The notes under the pieces: generated by a model
The model's database searches: none
What the model saw: only the letters and a program-made list of their open reading frames with translations
Told to the model about the DNA's origin: nothing
DNA from: Malania oleifera
Lineage: Eukaryota > Streptophyta > Magnoliopsida > Santalales > Ximeniaceae
Direction: 5' to 3'
NCBI RefSeq assembly: GCF_029873635.1
Contig: NC_080424.1
Coordinates: 1,453,501-1,517,500, forward strand
Length of the DNA: 64,000 nt
Shown: one piece after another, positions 10,799 to 24,025 of the stretch
Numbering within the stretch: the first letter of the stretch is position 1
Layout of the letters: every line of letters starts with the position of its first letter
Translations under genes and position numbers: made by a program

Positions 10799-13700
10799 AG
10801 TGGTATCAGAGTGTCAGGTTCATATAGGATATGGAAGACAACGTAGTAGGTACTATGTGCAAGCTCAAAGCTTCAAATTATTCAATTTGGAAACCAAAGA
10901 TGGAGGATATTCTTTATTGTAAGGATCTATTTGATCCGATTGAGTTGGATAGTGATAAGCCGAAAACACAAACTAAAGCTAACTGGAAGAAAATGCATAG
11001 GAAAGCAGTTGGCATAATCAAATAGTGAATGGATAATAGTGTTTTTCATCATGTGACTCAAGAGATAGATGCCTAAATACTTTGGAAGAAGTTGAAAAGT
11101 CTTTATGAGAGAAAGACTGCTCACAACAAAGCTTTTCCAATTAGAAAACTTGTAAATTTGAAGCTTAGAGAAGGAAAATCTGTTACTGAGCATTTGAGCG
11201 TTTTCCAGAATTTGGTAAACAAGTTAACCAACATGAAGATAATTTTAGATGATGAACTACAAGCTTTGTTGCTATTAAGTTCTTTGCCAAATAGTTGGGG
11301 GACTCTTGTAGTATCTCTTAGCAACTCAGCCCCAAACGGTGTGTTGATCCTATCATTTGTTAAAGATAACCTGTTTAATGAAGAGATCAGAGGGAAAGAA
11401 ATGGGTACAGATAATACCCAGGTACTTGTTACAGAAGATAAAGGGAGAAGCCGATACAAAAATGAAAGGGGTAGAAGTAAAAGTATAAGCAAGTCAAGGT
11501 CAATATTTAAAAATCTTGAGTGTCATTATTGTGGTAAAAATGGTCATATCAAGAAGTACTGTTACAAATGAAAGAGAGAAAATAAAAATAACAGTGACAA
11601 GTAAGAAAAGAAGGATCAGGATAATAATAATCGTGTTGCCACTACTGTTGGAGATGATTTGGTTCTTGTTTACGATGATAATATAATTAGTGTTGCCTGT
11701 AATGAAATTAGTTGGGTGGTTGACAGCGGTGCCTCTTTTCACATGACATCAAGGAAGGATTTCTTCAGTTCATATACTTCTAGTGACTTTGGAGTTCTGA
11801 AGATGGGAAACGATGCTGTGGTACCAATAGTTGGCACTGGAACTGTCTACTTAAAGACCAACAATGGAACAAAATTGGTACTCAATAATGTTAGGCATGC
11901 TCCTAGTGTTCGTCTACATTTGATCTCTATTGGAAGACTTGATGATGATGATAGATATTGCAACTTCTTTGGTAATGGACAATGGAGACTTACCATAGGA
12001 AATTTAATTGTGGCCCGAGGTAACAAACTTTTTAATTTATATTTTATGAATGCTTCTATTGCTTGAATTCTGTGAATTCAGTTGATAACGATAACACATC
12101 AGAGTTATGGCACAAGCGATTCAGTCACGTAAGTGAGAAAAGACTTGATTGCTTGGCCAAGAAGATTTTGTTGTCAAGCTTAAATGGTGTAAAACTAAAA
12201 AGATGTGTTCACTGTTTGGCCAGGAAACAAAAAAGGGTTTCATTTAAGAGTCATCCTCCTTCCAGAAAAACAGGGTTACTTGAGTTGATTCATTCAGATG
12301 TTTGTGGCCCAATGAAGGTAAGGACACTTCGTGGTTCACTTTATTTTGTTACTTTTATTGATGATCATTCAAGAATGCTTTGGGTTTATGCTATGAAATA
12401 AAAAGATCAGGTGCTTGATATGTTTAAAGATTTTCAGGCTTTAGTTGAGAGAGAAGCAGGAAAGAAGATAAAATGTATTAGCACTGATAATGGTGGCGAG
12501 TATTGTGGTCCATTTGATGTGTATTGTAGACAACAGGGCATCCAACATCAGAGGACACCTCCTAAGACTCCTCAATTGAATGGTTTAGCAGAAAGTATGA
12601 ATAGAACAGTGGTAGAGAGAGTCAAATATTTGCTTTTAGAAGCAAAACTACCTAGATCATTTTGGGGTGAGGCATTATATATTGTTGTTCATGTAATTAA
12701 CTTGTTTCCTACTCTCGCACTGCAAACTGATGTCCCTGACAGAATCTGGTACGAGAACAATGTGTCCTATGACCATCTACGTGTGTTTGGTTGCAAAGCC
12801 TTTGTTCATGTGCCTAAAGATGAAAGGTCCAAGTTAGATGGCAAGGGAAGCAGTGCATTTTTATTGGATATGGTCAGGATGAGTTTGGCTACAAGTTTTA
12901 TGATCCAGTGGAAAAGAAACTTGTGAGAAGTTGTGATGTAGTCTTTATGGAGGATTAAACCATTGAAGACATTGGCAAGATAGAAAATTCTCAGTTTCAG
13001 GATAGTGATGCCTCAGTTGACTGGGATCTGATTCCTTCTGAAAATTTTCCTGATACGATTGAGATTGGCAATCAATATGATACAGAGGTAGATGTTCAGA
13101 ATGATCATGTGGAGGAAGATCACGAAACTGTTGATGAGGAAGGTACTTCGACTGTTGAACTATCTACAACTTCACTTAGGAGGTCTACCAGAGACGACAA
13201 CCCTCCACGAGATATTCTATAGATGAGTATGTTCTTCTAACTGATGAGGGAGAACCAGAGTGTTATGAAGAAGCCATTGAAAGTGAGCAAAAGCAACAAT
13301 GGTTTAGTGCAATGGAAGATGAAATGAAATCTCCACATGACAATCACATTTTTGAGTTGGTAAAATTACCTAGAGGTAAGAGGGCTTTGAAAAATCGGTG
13401 GGTTTATAGATTAAAACAAGAATAAAATTCTTCACTCCCATGGTACAAAGCTAGATTAGTTGTTAAAGGCTTCAGTTAGAAAAAGGGGATTAATTTTGGG
13501 GAGATTTTCTCACCGGTAGTGAAAATGTCGTCAATCTATGTTGTTTTGGGCTTGGCTGCTAGTCTTGATTTGGTGGTTAAGCAAATGGATGTGAAAACTA
13601 TTTTCCTCCATGGCGATCTTGAGGAAGAAATTTATATGAACCAGCCTGAGGGTTTTGTGGTGGAAGGTGAGGATAATTATGTTTGCAAATTGAAGAAAAA

Positions 13701-14863
13701 CTTGTATGACCTGAAACAAGATCCTAGACATTGGTATAAGAAGTTCGAGTTTGTCATGGTTCAACAAGGCTACAGGAAGATAACTTCAGACCATTGTGTA
13801 TTTGTTCAAAAATTCTCTAATGAGAATTTTATTATTTTATTGTTTTATGTTGATGACATGCTCATTATTGATCACAATGCTTTTAGAATTGACATGTTAA
13901 AGCATGTGTTGAGCAAGTCTTTTGCCATGAAAGACTTGGGACCAGCGAAACAGATTCTTAGCATGAGAACCTCATGTGACAGAAGTACTAAGAAATTATG
14001 GCTACCTGAGGAAAAGTATATTAAGAAGGTACTTCAACGGTTTGACATGGAGAAAGCCAAAGTGGTAAGTACTCCTCTTACTACACATTTCAAGTTAAGT
14101 AGTAAACAACCTCTTTATAATGATGAAGAAAAGAGAGACATGGAAAGTGTTCCATATGCATCTATAGTTGGTAACTTAATATATGTCATGGTTTGCACAA
14201 TACCAGATAGCTCATGTAGCTGGTGTAGTTAGTAGATTTCTCTCTAATTTAGGTAGAGAGCTTTGAAATGCTATGAAATGGATTATAAGGTATTTCCGTG
14301 GTACAGCTAATTTGAAACTCTATTTTGGTTCTGACAAACCTGATCTAGTTAGCTATACAGATTCAGACATAGCTGGAGATTCGGACTCAAGGAAATCTAC
14401 TTCAGGTTATTTGATTACCTTTGTAGGGGGGGGGGGGGGAGCTGAGTCTTAGCAATCTAATTGCAGAAATGTGTTGCTTTGTCCACTATAGAAGCTGAGT
14501 TCATTGCTGCCACTGAGGCATGTAAAGAGTTATTATGGATGAAGAAATTGGTTTGTGAACTTGGATTCACTCAAAAGAGGTATGTGTTATTTTGTGATAA
14601 CCAAAGTTATTCATCTCAATAATAATTCAACCTTTCATGGTAAATCAAAGCATATTGATGTGAGATATTATTGGATTCGAGATGTTTTGGATTCTAAGTT
14701 GCTTAAACTTGAGATAATCCACACTGATAAGAATGTTGTTGATATGATGACAAAGGTGGTATCTCGTGCGAAGCTTGAGTTGTGTGTCGAGGCAGCCGGT
14801 GTCAAAATTATTAGATAATTTTAATGAATGTTTCTTTCCTCTTATGGGCTGGAGGGGGAGATT

Positions 14864-14877
14864 TGTTGGGTCCAACC

Positions 14878-14942
<65 letters not shown>

Positions 14943-15452
14943 GGGGCCCATGAGTTTTGAAGCCCAATAGGGAAAAAATTAAAGGATTGTTTGGGGCAGC
15001 CACACGGTAGTCTTTTCTTGGGGAGCACCGAACAGCAGAAGAAAAAAAAAAGAGCTGCTACCCGTCTCCTCCACACCTCTCGTCTTCATCAACTCGACAA
15101 TTGGAAGGACTTTTGTGATCTGATATTGCTAAAATTCGAAGAGCACGTTTGGGATTCGTCGACGTTTGATTTTGGCGGTGCAGATTTGTTCCAAAGCTTT
15201 GGAGGACCTGATTTTGTAGTATTAATAGTAACTACGTTCGGGTGACTTCTTTATGCTCATTCTTATTTTATCGCGATTCTTTTGGGAATCCTTTTTACTC
15301 TAAGTTTGTTAGAAATTTTTTGTGATTGTACTGCTATGATTTTTGCCTCTATTATAGTAAAAATTTATTAAGTCTTATAGGCCCCGTGATTTTTTACCCT
15401 TCACATTGGAGAGGTTTTCCACGTTAAAAATCGTGGTGTTCCTATTCCGCCA
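14864..15452 (+). repeat. Right LTR of copia A, incomplete
   Basis: It starts TGTTGGGTCC directly after the polypurine tract and follows the left LTR, including a longer (AAT)n run at about 14880-14941. Similarity stops near 15452, well before the expected CCCAACA end. Confidence 0.8.
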
Positions 15453-16142
15453 TTAACAATTTTAGTGAGCTCTTCAAGAGTCTCAACTAAATTCAAATCA
15501 TCAACATAAAAAGTTATAAAACTATAAAAAAACTTTCTTTAAAAAATAAAAAATTAATTTTATTTTCATGAGTAAACAAGCCAAAGCTTTTAAAAATGGG
15601 TTAGGAATCATGACATGTTATAAGAAAATCTCACTATTGTTTTAGTTAGTGGTCTTAGTTCTTTTCATTTTATGAAGAAAGTTATTGGACCTATGTTGTT
15701 CAAGAAAATTATCCCGTTTCTATTTCTTATTATTTTTTATTCTTATCAATATTAGAATCTAAAAACTCGTATAGTATTTTTCATGAAATAACTTTTTAAT
15801 GTCTATTATAACTTCGTCAAATTTAAATATGTATTCAACTTAATTAGTCGATAATTGTTTTTCCCCCCTTTTAAGATGAGCAAGAATTTCAAATGTTTTT
15901 TTTTTTTTAAAGTTGATTTTTTCATGTTGTCCAATAATCATTACTTTAAGATCAAGTGCTTGGGTAATTATGAGATATTAGACTAGATTAAGATAGGACA
16001 ATTTATTAGATCTAAATATATAATTTATTCCATGCATTTTTTTTAAAATAAAAAAAAGGAGTATATTAATAGTTAAAATGACTAATAATGAGGGAATAAA
16101 ATGCGACCATAAGACATTATGTGCAAAAAAATCTTCTTAGTC
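15453..16142 (-). mobile_element. Possible remnant of another copia reverse transcriptase
   Basis: Read on the minus strand, about 15455-15525 encodes a short YVDDL-type stretch followed by an ETLEELTK-like segment, as expected around the copia reverse transcriptase active site. The rest of this 690-bp stretch is AT-rich and not recognisable. It lies between two pieces of copia A-type LTR, so it marks a rearrangement or a second insertion. It is a fossil fragment only. Confidence 0.4.
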
Positions 16143-16450
16143 ATTTCTTTTCGCTCATTCTTATTTTATTGTGATTCCTTTGAGAATCTTTTTTACTCTA
16201 AGTTTGTGAGCAATTTTTGGTAATTATACTGCTGTGATTTTTGCTTCTATTATAGTGAAAATTTATTGGGTCTTACAGGCCCCGTGATTTTTACCCTTCA
16301 CATTGGAGGAGTTTTCTATGTTAAAAATCGTGGTATTCCTATTTTGGTGTGTACTTTATTATTATTGTTGGTTGGTTATTTTTGCTCATCACAGATTTAA
16401 TATTTGGGAAAGATTTACCCGTTGTGCTAGTTGTCTTGTTACTTTCCCAA
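16143..16450 (+). repeat. Copia A-type LTR fragment (3' part)
   Basis: From a CTCATTCTTATTTTAT word near 16155 to TTACTTTCCCAA at 16450, this matches the last 300 bp or so of the 10139-10798 LTR. Its first 200 bp overlap what is already present in the LTR ending at 15452, so it is not just the continuation of that LTR after an insertion. Confidence 0.75.
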
Positions 16451-16670
16451 ATACTCTCATAGTGAGAGCAAGTTGCCGCGTATTGTTTAGGGACGAATTG
16501 GGAGCGGTTCCCTTGTATCGAATAGTCAACTCAAAATTGATGCAGACATGGAAAAACTGGCTATTTAATTAAAACAAAGTGTTGCAATATTTCTTGCATG
16601 AGCGCCTGTTAAATTGAAGAGTAATATTTCTTTATAATGTAGTATTTATCGCGCATTTGAGTTTTGTTTA
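16451..16670. other. Short unassigned stretch before copia B
   Basis: No gene or repeat is recognised. Its last five bases, GTTTA (16666-16670), are the left target-site duplication of copia B. Confidence 0.5.
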
Positions 16671-16917
16671 TATAAAATTTCAAGAACAGAATGTGTAAAA
16701 TCAAGAACAGAAGATCTAAAATAATCTTGATCTTATTTCTTGAATACAGCTGAGCTTTTACAAGTGAAAACTTGAAGAATACAAATTATCAAAAACTCCT
16801 TATATACAAAAACTATTAAGCTAACTAATAACTAACTTTTGGAGGGAAAGAAAATACAAAGTTTAACTAATTCTAACAAATAACAAATCCTCTCATAACT
16901 TCTTATCAATTTTAACA
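16671..16917 (-). repeat. Left LTR (3' LTR) of copia B
   Basis: This 247-bp LTR reads TATAAAATTTC to TTTTAACA on the + strand. In element orientation it starts TGTTAAAA and ends TTTTATA, so the usual CA end is TA. Confidence 0.9.
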
Positions 16918-19900
16918 CCCCCCTTCAAGAGCAATGCTCTTGCATTTTGATTCTTCTTCACATAATCAGGATATTCAATCTTAGGGGCATATATGTTGAT
17001 CAATCCTAACTTCTTGATTAATCTGATATGGCTATCTACACCAAGTGCCTTAGTAAAGACATCTACCAACTGATTTTTAGAAGCAACATGAAATGTTTTG
17101 ATAGTACCATCAAGAACTCTATTTCTCACAATATGACAATCTGCCTCTATGTGTTTTGATCTTTCATGAAACACAAGATTTGCAGCAATATGCAAAGCTG
17201 CTTGGTTATCACAGTACATTAGCACTGACTTATCATGCTTTACCTGAAGATCCTTCAATAGATATAATAACCAAGTTACTTCACAGGTAGTACTTGCCAT
17301 TGATCTATATTCAGCTTCAGCCGAAGACCTTGACACCATTGACTGCTTCTTTGATCTCCATGAAATTAAAGCATTCCCAAGAAAAACATAATAACCAGCT
17401 AATGATCTTCTAGTGTCTGGACATCCTGCCCAATCAACATCACAATAGGCTTTTAGTTGTAAATTTGAATCACTAGGAAAAAATACCCCTTGCCCTGATG
17501 TTCCCTTGATATATTGCAATATTCTGGTGGCTACCTGCATGTGTGGATGCCTTGGTTTGTCCAAAAACTGACTTAATCTATTTACTGCATATGTCAAATC
17601 AGGTCTGCTCAAAGTTAAATACATTAGTTTGCCTACGAGTCTTCTGTATTTGTTCAAGTCTATCAACAAGTCTCCAGAATCCTTGGACAACTTCAGCTGC
17701 TGTTCCATAGGAGAATTAACAGGCTTGCATCCCATCATACCCGTTTCTTTTAATATGTCAAGAGCAAACTTCCTTTGATTTAAGTTGATACCCTTCTCAC
17801 TTCTAGCAATCTCAAGCCTTAAGAAGTATTTAAGTGAACCAAGGTCCTTAATTCCAAATTTGGCATCCAAAACTGACTTCAATTCAGCAACACAGAGTGG
17901 ATTATTTCCTGTGATGACCATGTCATCCACATATAATAAAGCTATAAACAAAGAACCTTTCACATGCACAAACAAGGAATGATTAGCAGTAGATTGAATG
18001 AAACCAAGTTGTTGAATAGTGGTGGAAAGTTTAGTGTACCATTGTCTTGAAGCTTGTCTTAAACCATAAAGAGATTTGAGTAGCTTACACACAATAGGAG
18101 AAGAAGAACTCCCCCCTTTAGTGTGATAACCAGGAGGCAAAGACATATATACTTCCTCATCCAAATCCCCATGTAAAAAAGCATTATTGATGTCCAATTG
18201 ATGGAGAGGCCAAGCTTTGGCAGCTGCTAATGCAATCAAGACTCTAACAGTGACTGTTTTGACTATTGGAGAGAATGTTTCAAGAAAATCTAAACCTTCT
18301 CGTTGAGTGTAACCCTTTGCAACTAATCTTGCCTTGTATCTTTCAACTGAACCATCAGAATTCAATTTAATTTTGTATACCCATTTACATCCAATAGGAG
18401 ATTTACCAGGAGGTAAAGTAGAAAGTTCCCAAGTGTGAGTTTTCTCATGTGCTTGAATTTCCTTGTCCATTGCCTCTTTCCATGAAGGATCTTTAACTGC
18501 TTGAAAGAAAGACTGAGATTCTTGAGGAGAAGAACTGACTGTTATCATGTATGACTGATAACTTGGTTCCAAATGTCAATAAGTAAGGTATTGAGATATA
18601 TCATAAGGTGCACCTGGAGTGTGAGTAACAATACAAGAATAATCCTTTAAGTAATCAGGTTGTTTGGTGTGTCTCATTGCTTTTCTAAGAGGTGGAGATG
18701 ATGGTTCTGCTGCTGTAATATGAGCAGGTGCTGTTGAGACTATATTAGGAATTGTATGGTCAGGTAAAAAATGAACCAAAGAATCAGCAGAATTATGATT
18801 AGCAAGGGAAGTAATAACAGGAATGACAGAAGAAGAGGGATTAGAATTAGAATTTGGAATCTCAACTGAAATAGAATTATTAAGTGGAGTTGAACAAGGA
18901 ATGTGATTTTCAGGAATGCAAATGGGAGTAACAAAAGAGCTATTACCTGAGTTGGAATTTGCAATGTCCTCAACTTCAGAAGTAAAAAAGAAAAGGATCT
19001 GAAACTGATTTATTAGCATCAGCAAAAGGAAATATTTCTTCATGAAACACTACATCTCTGGAAATGAAAATAGTATTTGTACTTATATCTAGGACTTTGT
19101 AACCTTTCACACCAAAAGGACATCCTAGAAAGACACATTTTCTAGCTCTAGCAGTAAACTTATATCTATTATATGCTAGAGTGGAAACAAAGCAAAGACA
19201 TCCAAAAACCCTTAAGTGACCATAGGAAGGTGCGTGACCATAAAGTACTTCATAAGGAGTTTTATGAGACAAGGCTGAATTTGGGATTCTATTAATCAAA
19301 TAAACTGCTATTAAAACACAATGTCCCCAAAGGTATAAAGGCAAATAAGAATGGAACAAAAGGGATCTTGCAACACTTAAGATATGTTGATGTTTCCTTT
19401 CTACTATTGCATTTTGTTGAGGAGTTTGAACATAGCTTAATTGATGTAAAATTCCCCTTTGAGCAAAGAAATTTCTCATGATAAACTCTGTTCCATTATC
19501 AGTCCTTATTATCTTTATTTTTCTAGAAAATTGAGTCTCAACCATATTGTAAAATTGTTCCAAAACATATTGTGTTTGAGACTTGTGTTTCAGCAAGTAA
19601 ACCCAAGTACACCTAGAACAATCATCTACAATGGATAAGAAATATTTGCATGAATCTATTGTAGGAACAGAAAATGGACCCCACAAGAAATATGAGAACT
19701 TTTATCAAAATGAAATCTCTTTTGCTTTGCAATATGACAAATATCACAAAGAAAATCTTTATTTGAATCAACAAGAGGTACATCATTGGATTTAATCAAA
19801 GCCAATTTGGCATTTGATAATGTCCCAACTTGGAATGTCATACATGTGACTGTGGCTTATTTACTGACAGAACTGAAGAAGAAAAAGAAATAGACTTGCT

Positions 19901-21591
19901 TCCTTCCAGCAGATATAGCCCATTGCACTCTTTACCCAGACCAATCGTGCTCCAATGAGTAAGGTCCTGGATAAGACAAAAATTTCCAAAGAAAATGATT
20001 TAACAAGTTGACTGACAGATATAAGATTAAAGCTGAAAGAAGGAACACAAAGAACATTGTATAAGATCAAGGTTTCAGTGATTTGAACAATCCCAATGTG
20101 TGTAACCAAAGCAGTTTCACCATTAGGAAGATTCACATGAGTATTCAAAGTGGTTGTGATATGTGTGAAACAAGTAATTGAATGTACCATGTGGTCAGTA
20201 GCTCCTATGTCTATGACCCAATCAGTAGATCCAAAACAATTCTTGTTTACCAATTTGGCTGAGAAAATAGAGTGTTTCAAAATGGGTGTGAAGGAAGAAT
20301 TAGATATAAAACATGATATGGTTTCAAGATAGTTATTATGTACTTGAGGCTGGGAAGAATTTATTGTCACAGCAGCACCACCATGAACACCAGCAGATCC
20401 AGAGGTCAATCCAGACAAACCATTACAAACACTTGCATTAGCAACATGATGATTGTCACTAGAAATTGATCCTGTATTAAGAAAAGCCAACAACTTCTCA
20501 CATTGAGTCTTGGCGATGGGACATTGAGAAAAATTCTCAATTGCAGTTCCTTGAGGACAAGAAACTTGATTTGCACTTGATTTCCATTTTGACTTATAAC
20601 CAGGTGGATGTCCATGTAGTTTGAAACACTCATCAATAGTATGCCCAAGCATATTACAATGAGTACACATAGGTTTTTCTTTCTTGTTGTTTCCTTTATT
20701 CCATCCTGAATTACCAGAACTGCTTCCCCTTGAATTTGCATACATTGCCATAGTATCTGGTTTAGCAGCATAGAAACCTCCATGTCCAGCATTCTTGTGA
20801 GACTCCTCTTGAAGAACTAATGCATAAACCTTGTTTATTGAAGGAAGAGGTTCATACATCAGAATTTGAGTCCTAATAGTTTTAAAATTTTCATTCAATC
20901 CCATAAGAAACCTCATGACATAGAATTTATCATGATTATTACTGAAAGTTTTATTTGCACCACATGTACACTCCGGTAATGGTTCAAGATTTAGCAATTG
21001 ATCCCATAACCTTTTGAACTTTATGAAGTACTCAGTTACTGACATCTGATTTTGAGTAATATAACAAAGTTCCTTTTGAAGGTTATATATTTTGGGACCA
21101 TTGCCTTGAGAAAAAAACATTTTGCAATTCCAGCCACATTTCTCTAGCAGTTTTACAATGCATCACACTGCCATATACATCTGCGTGCATTGAATTAATC
21201 AACCAAGAAATTACCATCGTGTTGCAACTATGCCAGTCTTCATAGAGAGGAGACTTTGGATCGGGTTCACCAATTTTTCCATTGATAAAATCCATTTTTT
21301 TCTTGGCAATGAGAGCAAGAATCATGGCTCTTGACCAAGAATGATAGTTTTTCATACCAAGTAGTGGCTGTGTAACCAGAATGCTACCTAGATTTTCGTT
21401 CGAATGGAGGAAGAATGGATTTGAGAGGTTTGATTATGAGGATGGATCAAATTGATTGCTTGAATCTAGAGATGCCATGGATACACCTTCAGCTCTCTAT
21501 GTTCTTCCTATCTCCACAGGACTTGTATTAAAAAAAAAAAAAAAAAAACAGAAGCAATTTCAATCTGCAAATTGATTGTGCTCTGATACCA

Positions 21592-21838
21592 TATAAAATT
21601 TCAAGAACAGAGTTTGTAAAATCAAGAACAAAAGATCTAAAATAATCTTGATCTTATTTCTTGAATACAGCTGAGCTTTTGCAAGTGAAAACTTGAAGAA
21701 TATAAATTATCAAAAACTCCTTATATACAAAAACTATTAAGCTAACTAATAACTAACTTTTGGAGGGAAAGAAAATACAAAGTTTAACTAATTATAACAA
21801 ATAACAAATCCTCTCATAGCTTCTTATCAATTTTAACA
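21592..21838 (-). repeat. Right LTR (5' LTR) of copia B
   Basis: The same length and termini as the left copy. The primer-binding site is directly adjacent at 21581-21591. The target duplication GTTTA follows at 21839-21843. Confidence 0.9.
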
Positions 21839-21843
21839 GTTTA

Positions 21844-22149
21844 TTATGGTAATGGAATATGAAGTTGATATTTTTAAAGCTTGAGGCAAAAATCAAGGTG
21901 TGTCGTTGGCACCATCTCAAGCATTTTTGGTGCCACAGGTGGTGCGTTTAAAGGGCCCTAAACCCCCTCTGCACTAGCGTCTACAATTTCCTTTCGTTTC
22001 TTATCATTTTTCTTATTTCTTCGAATGTAGACACCTTCTTCACAAATTTAACTTGATAAAATCAAGTTGGAATGAGTTTCCCCTTCCTTTTATGAGCAAA
22101 AATACCCTCAAGAAAAGGTATTTTTCAGATGGATAGGTGGGATCTCGTT
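21844..22149. other. Unassigned flank of copia B
   Basis: Non-coding sequence continues from the left flank of copia B. No gene, repeat or RNA is recognised. Confidence 0.4.
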
Positions 22150-22432
22150 TCCGTTCGTCGTTAGTTCAACTATAGAGTTTTGTTTAGTGTATTTTGATTT
22201 GATTTTGATTGTGTTTATATTTTTATCTTCTTTATTAGTTATGTTTAGTTTTGCTGCCCTAATTTGATTGGTTGCTGGTGTTCATTTTTTTTTTAGGAGT
22301 GTTTTTTTGTACTCTCCCTTTTGTTTTATCTTGTAATCATGGTATTCTTCCGTCAAAAGTGAGGGTATATCAATAAATAAACTAGAGGTGCCGCCCTCTT
22401 TTAGTAAAAAAAACAAAAAAAAAAAAAAAAAC
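22150..22432 (+). mobile_element. LINE 3' tail with poly(A)
   Basis: The end of this stretch (CTTGTAATCATGGTATTCTT, then TCAATAAATAAA, GTGCCGCCCT and an A-rich run to about 22432) is close to the tail of the LINE at 26170-26323, which carries recognisable coding sequence. No coding part remains here, so it is a strongly 5'-truncated insertion. Its left limit is uncertain. Confidence 0.65.
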
Positions 22433-23640
22433 AAGGTATCGTATTACCAAAAAAAAATATCTTAAATACTCTTGAGAAAAGATAATTAAATATCAAAAGG
22501 GTTCTTAACTCCTCTTATAGGAGGAATAAAGCATTAGCCAAAACAGATGTCGGTTTGGTGAAAGGAGTTGTCAAGCTAAGTGAGATAGAACAACAAGTTT
22601 TGACAAAGGCTAGTCGATCAGTTCTCTAGCAATAAGTAAGTAAATTTTCATAAAGCAATGCTAATAGTAGCCAATCGGTACACCTCTACGGCAACTGCAC
22701 TAAATTCAACTAGGAGTCATGTGATTGGCGACTCAAACATGAATCAACTGTATTTGTGTTAGTTAAACAACAAATCAATGCACCAAATACGCTTAATGTA
22801 ACCTTTTATGTCATATATTATTTATTTTGGTTCATTTAGTATCATCGTGACCTTATCATTCGAATATAGACAGATAGTCAGAGCAAGTCATTCATATATT
22901 GAAGAAAATTCCCGAGCTCGTGCATTAGATTTGCGTGTGCTACCAACATGTGTGATGGAAAAGGCTAACTCAGAATTAGAGGCGTAGATGCAATGCGTGC
23001 ACCCAAGTTTGTTCAAGTACGGTGTGTTAAATTTTTATGATGAAATTCCTTAAATAGGAAGATGTGATGCTCGATGTGGAAAAGTATAGTAAAATAATTT
23101 TCTGCAAGATTTATTTTTGGTATGATTTTATTATTTGATTAAGTGCATAATTATTATAATTGTAGTCGTCTTTATTTGTACGAATTTGTTAATCGGGGTT
23201 AAAGTATGAAATGTAATTAATGCATACCCTATTTTCTTCAAACATTTCACATTTAATTAAGCTTGTCAGCTTCAAATCAACAATTTTCATTTCAGTAGAA
23301 ACCCACTCTCTTCTAAAGATGCAAATGCTCGAATAGAAACCTCAAAAGATCCCATATGTATTAAATAAATTCTATTTTTTTATGCCAAATCAAGCATCAA
23401 CCTAATATATTTGTTATGAAATCTAGACGATGCACAAATTCTCATTCATTCTATTACTAGGAATAAACTAAATAATTAAAAACAATTCTTTTAAAGATTG
23501 ATTTGGGAGATTAACATACAAGTTTTCATCAAAAGAAAAATTGAAATAGTTGCAACAAATCTAATATTTTATATTATCTTTTCTAGCAACTGTTCATCGC
23601 TGAGACGAATACATTCTTAAAACAAAAATTACTAGGTTGT
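22433..23640. other. AT-rich intergenic stretch
   Basis: About 1.2 kb without a recognisable gene, RNA or terminal repeat. I see nothing more specific in it. Confidence 0.45.
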
Positions 23641-24025
23641 GAGATTTGATACCAATAATTTTGAAAGGGGGTTGGGCTGAGTCAAAATCCATTTCGAATT
23701 AACTCGGTGAACTGATCCGTCGAGGTGACCCCACATCCTTCCTTTATTAATGCACCCCCCACACCACCTCCAACTTCTTAATCGCCGGCCTCTGTGCTTA
23801 GTGCTTGTGCTCGTCTGTGCCCGCCACTGGTAGAGCATGCATGAAGAAATTTCACCGCTGCGACCCCACTCCACTCCACTTCGTATTTCATTCTTCATCC
23901 ACAGGTGGCGTCAATCATTCGACGAGCGTGCGCTGTGTTCCACTATATGTTGATTGAGTGAAAGAGACCGCGAGAGAGCATGCAACGATATTGGCTGCTT
24001 GCTTTATCGGGTGCAATCAGCAAAG
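23641..24025 (+). promoter_or_regulatory. Promoter and 5' leader exon of receptor kinase gene 2
   Basis: A GC-rich block sits in AT-rich surroundings and contains sequence similar to the gene 1 leader (GAGAGAGCATGC, then TTGCTTTATCG). The inferred leader exon ends at 24025 (AAAG|GTTTG). The leader intron would run to 26700, where a TTTTCACAG acceptor precedes 37 bp of leader and the ATG at 26738. The start of transcription is not visible. Confidence 0.45.

Larger units (their letters stand above)
10139..15452 (+). mobile_element. Ty1/copia LTR retrotransposon fossil A (TNT1-94-like)
   Basis: A fossil copy bounded on the left by an LTR starting TGTTGGGTCC and ending CCCAACA (10139-10798), followed by an initiator-Met-type primer site (TGGTATCAGAG, from about 10802). 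Parts in order are gag with a CX2CX4HX4C knuckle (about 10831-11571), protease (about 11710-11760), integrase (about 12090-12900), reverse transcriptase with YVDDM (about 13270-14230) and RNase H (about 14280-14815). A purine tract (GGAGGGGGAG) precedes the right LTR at 14864. The copy is broken in roughly ten places and its right LTR is incomplete. The LTRs differ by about 15% by eye, making it the oldest LTR copy in the window, several million years at usual plant rates. Confidence 0.88.
16671..21838 (-). mobile_element. Ty1/copia LTR retrotransposon B (RE1/RE2-like), young
   Basis: This element of 5168 bp is bounded by two 247-bp LTRs and a perfect 5-bp target duplication, GTTTA (16666-16670 and 21839-21843). 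Reading on the minus strand, the right LTR is followed at once by a primer site matching initiator Met tRNA (TGGTATCAGAG). Then come gag (about 21355-19860, with a CX2CX4HX4C knuckle near 20640-20680), protease (about 20230), integrase (about 19800-18980) and one long frame for reverse transcriptase and RNase H (18572-16893, with YVDDM and a SSAEAEYRS motif). A G-rich purine tract precedes the left LTR. It looks nearly whole with only about four or five breaks. The LTRs differ at about 7 of 247 sites (2.8%), about 1 million years at 1.3e-8 per site per year; that rate is an assumption. Confidence 0.93.
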
